Of a stretch of DNA of 6,708 nt, positions 5,941 to 6,708 are shown in pieces. Position numbers and translations under genes: made by a program. The notes below the pieces were generated by a model. That model saw only the letters and a list, made by a program, of their open reading frames with translations, made no database searches and was not told the DNA's origin. Source of the DNA: an uncultured Prevotella sp. (GTDB lineage Bacteria; Bacteroidota; Bacteroidia; Bacteroidales; Bacteroidaceae); assembly GCA_934196725.1 (NCBI GenBank), contig CAKPWR010000094.1:1-6708 (forward strand), given 5' to 3'. Each line of letters begins with the position of its first letter. Position 1 is the first letter of the stretch.

Positions 5941-6708
5941 TTACTCTCCCGTAGATTCCCGGCATCTCATCGTGGTCTTCAGCACCACCTGCCTATCCTC
6001 CATCTCCGGATTATTGATTTTCTCCATTACCAGTTCTGCCGCTTTTCTGCCCATCTCCTCCAGCGGAGGTTCCATGGTAGTAATCTGCGGAGAAACGATG
6101 GTAGATAGTTCCGTACCCGAAAAGCCAGCCACAAAAACATCTTCCGGCACTCGTCTGCCCAAAGCACGGAGTCGATTCTGCGCACCTATCGCCAAAGTGT
6201 CGGTGAAGGCAAAGATGGCATCAAACTCCACATTATTATATATAAGGCGGTCGATGGCGTCGGCTCCATCCTTGAAGGTCATTCCCGTTTTCACGATTAG
6301 CTCTGGATCGAAGAGATGGAATTTCTCCATCGCCTGGCGATAACCCATTCCTCGCTGATAGGCATTGTAAATGTCATCGGGCCCCTGCAGATAGGCGATG
6401 CGCTTCCTGCCCAGACGAATCAGATGCTCCACCATGAAATAGGAATCTACATTATCATCCACCAGCACCTGCGGCATTTTCAATCCGTATGGAATACGGT
6501 CGTAGAAGACTATCGCCATACCTTCGGCTGCCAACTGCTGATACATTTCGATGTTCTTGCGGTAGCTGCAGAGGCTCACAATCAGTCCATCCACCATAAA
6601 CTGCTCCATCATCTTCAGGTTCTCCAATTCACGCTCCGGCTTCTCATCGCTCTCGGCAATCATCACCTTCTGGTTCTTCTTGTAGAGCACGTCCTGTATT
6701 CCGTTAAT
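5941..6708 (-). CDS. LacI-family transcriptional regulator, partial (N-terminus outside window)
   Basis: The open frame runs off the right edge; 255 residues and the TAA stop are inside. The visible part is the periplasmic-binding-protein-like ligand-sensing domain. It starts INGIQDVLYKKNQKVMIAESDE and continues with DGLIVS (fragment residues 40-45), FYDRIP (68-73), VLVDDN (81-86), LIRLGRKRIAYLQGP (96-110), YQRGMGYRQAM (117-127), FAFTDTLAIG (166-175) and a C-terminal MEPPLEEMGRKAAEL (212-226). GFSG (195-198) replaces the more common GFDD/GFDG. Against a usual length of about 340 residues, roughly 85 residues, including the helix-turn-helix and hinge, lie beyond position 6708. A GTG at 6690 is only an internal codon and not the start. 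The gene is on the same strand as the dehydrogenase and 257 bp upstream of it, so it probably controls this operon by binding the GCAAACGTT cores; the effector is likely the polyol or its ketose. Confidence 0.93.
   Translation of the reverse strand: MNGIQDVLYKKNQKVMIAESDEKPERELENLKMMEQFMVDGLIVSLCSYRKNIEMYQQLAAEGMAIVFYDRIPYGLKMPQVLVDDNVDSYFMVEHLIRLGRKRIAYLQGPDDIYNAYQRGMGYRQAMEKFHLFDPELIVKTGMTFKDGADAIDRLIYNNVEFDAIFAFTDTLAIGAQNRLRALGRRVPEDVFVAGFSGTELSTIVSPQITTMEPPLEEMGRKAAELVMEKINNPEMEDRQVVLKTTMRCRESTGE

Noticed and set aside
5921..5962. Inverted CCGGGAA/TTCCCGG pair around the lacI stop as a terminator
   Set aside because: The stem is only seven base pairs with a 28-nt loop and no following U-tract on the lacI strand.
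5684..5965. A 94-residue N-terminal extension of the dehydrogenase
   Set aside because: It would place the -7 box, operator cores and repeats inside a coding region and overlap the end of lacI. The resulting peptide is Lys/Ser-rich with no family similarity, while the ATG at 5683 gives the normal family length.

Overview
The window looks like a chromosomal segment of a gut or oral Bacteroidetes, most likely of the Prevotella/Segatella type. This rests on TAnnTTTG-type -7 promoter boxes, the absence of Shine-Dalgarno sequences before the starts, an outer-membrane beta-barrel protein of a Bacteroidetes-typical family, and an FHS-family sugar transporter whose neighbours encode a polyol dehydrogenase and a LacI regulator. 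Genus-level placement is inference. No mobile element, CRISPR array, tRNA or rRNA was seen.

Layout. Positions 1-192 are AT-rich leader DNA. They carry a clear -7 box (104-111) and a small GAAA-capped hairpin just downstream, at what should be the 5' end of the transcript. Positions 1-103 hold nothing else that can be supported. A plus-strand gene (193-2673) encodes an 826-residue outer-membrane beta-barrel protein with a signal peptide and a short plug-like region. It contains a degenerate four-unit, 24-bp repeat encoding a Ser/Glu-rich loop. A strong, U-tract-flanked inverted repeat (2700-2748) serves as a shared bidirectional terminator for this gene and the convergent operon.

The rest of the window reads leftward. 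At the right edge is a LacI-family regulator (5941-6708, N-terminal DNA-binding part outside the window). Next comes a 257-bp regulatory region, then a long-chain polyol dehydrogenase of the mannitol 2-dehydrogenase type (4187-5683). A 108-bp spacer containing a long GNRA-capped hairpin follows, and then an FHS-family MFS sugar transporter (2780-4078).

Working together, the leftward genes look like a small sugar-alcohol utilisation unit. The transporter would import a polyol or sugar, the dehydrogenase would interconvert polyol and ketose with NAD (mannitol and fructose being the best guess), and the LacI protein would sense the substrate. The regulatory region between lacI and the dehydrogenase is the richest non-coding part. 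It has a -7 box, a 16-bp T/A palindrome, three LacI/PurR-like operator cores on one strand sense, and two copies of a 15-bp TTCCGGGAA-containing element 24 bp apart. All operator cores lie upstream of the promoter, which hints at activation or looping rather than simple promoter blocking. Nothing here amounts to a wholly new system; the best leads are this regulatory array and the intercistronic RNA hairpin.
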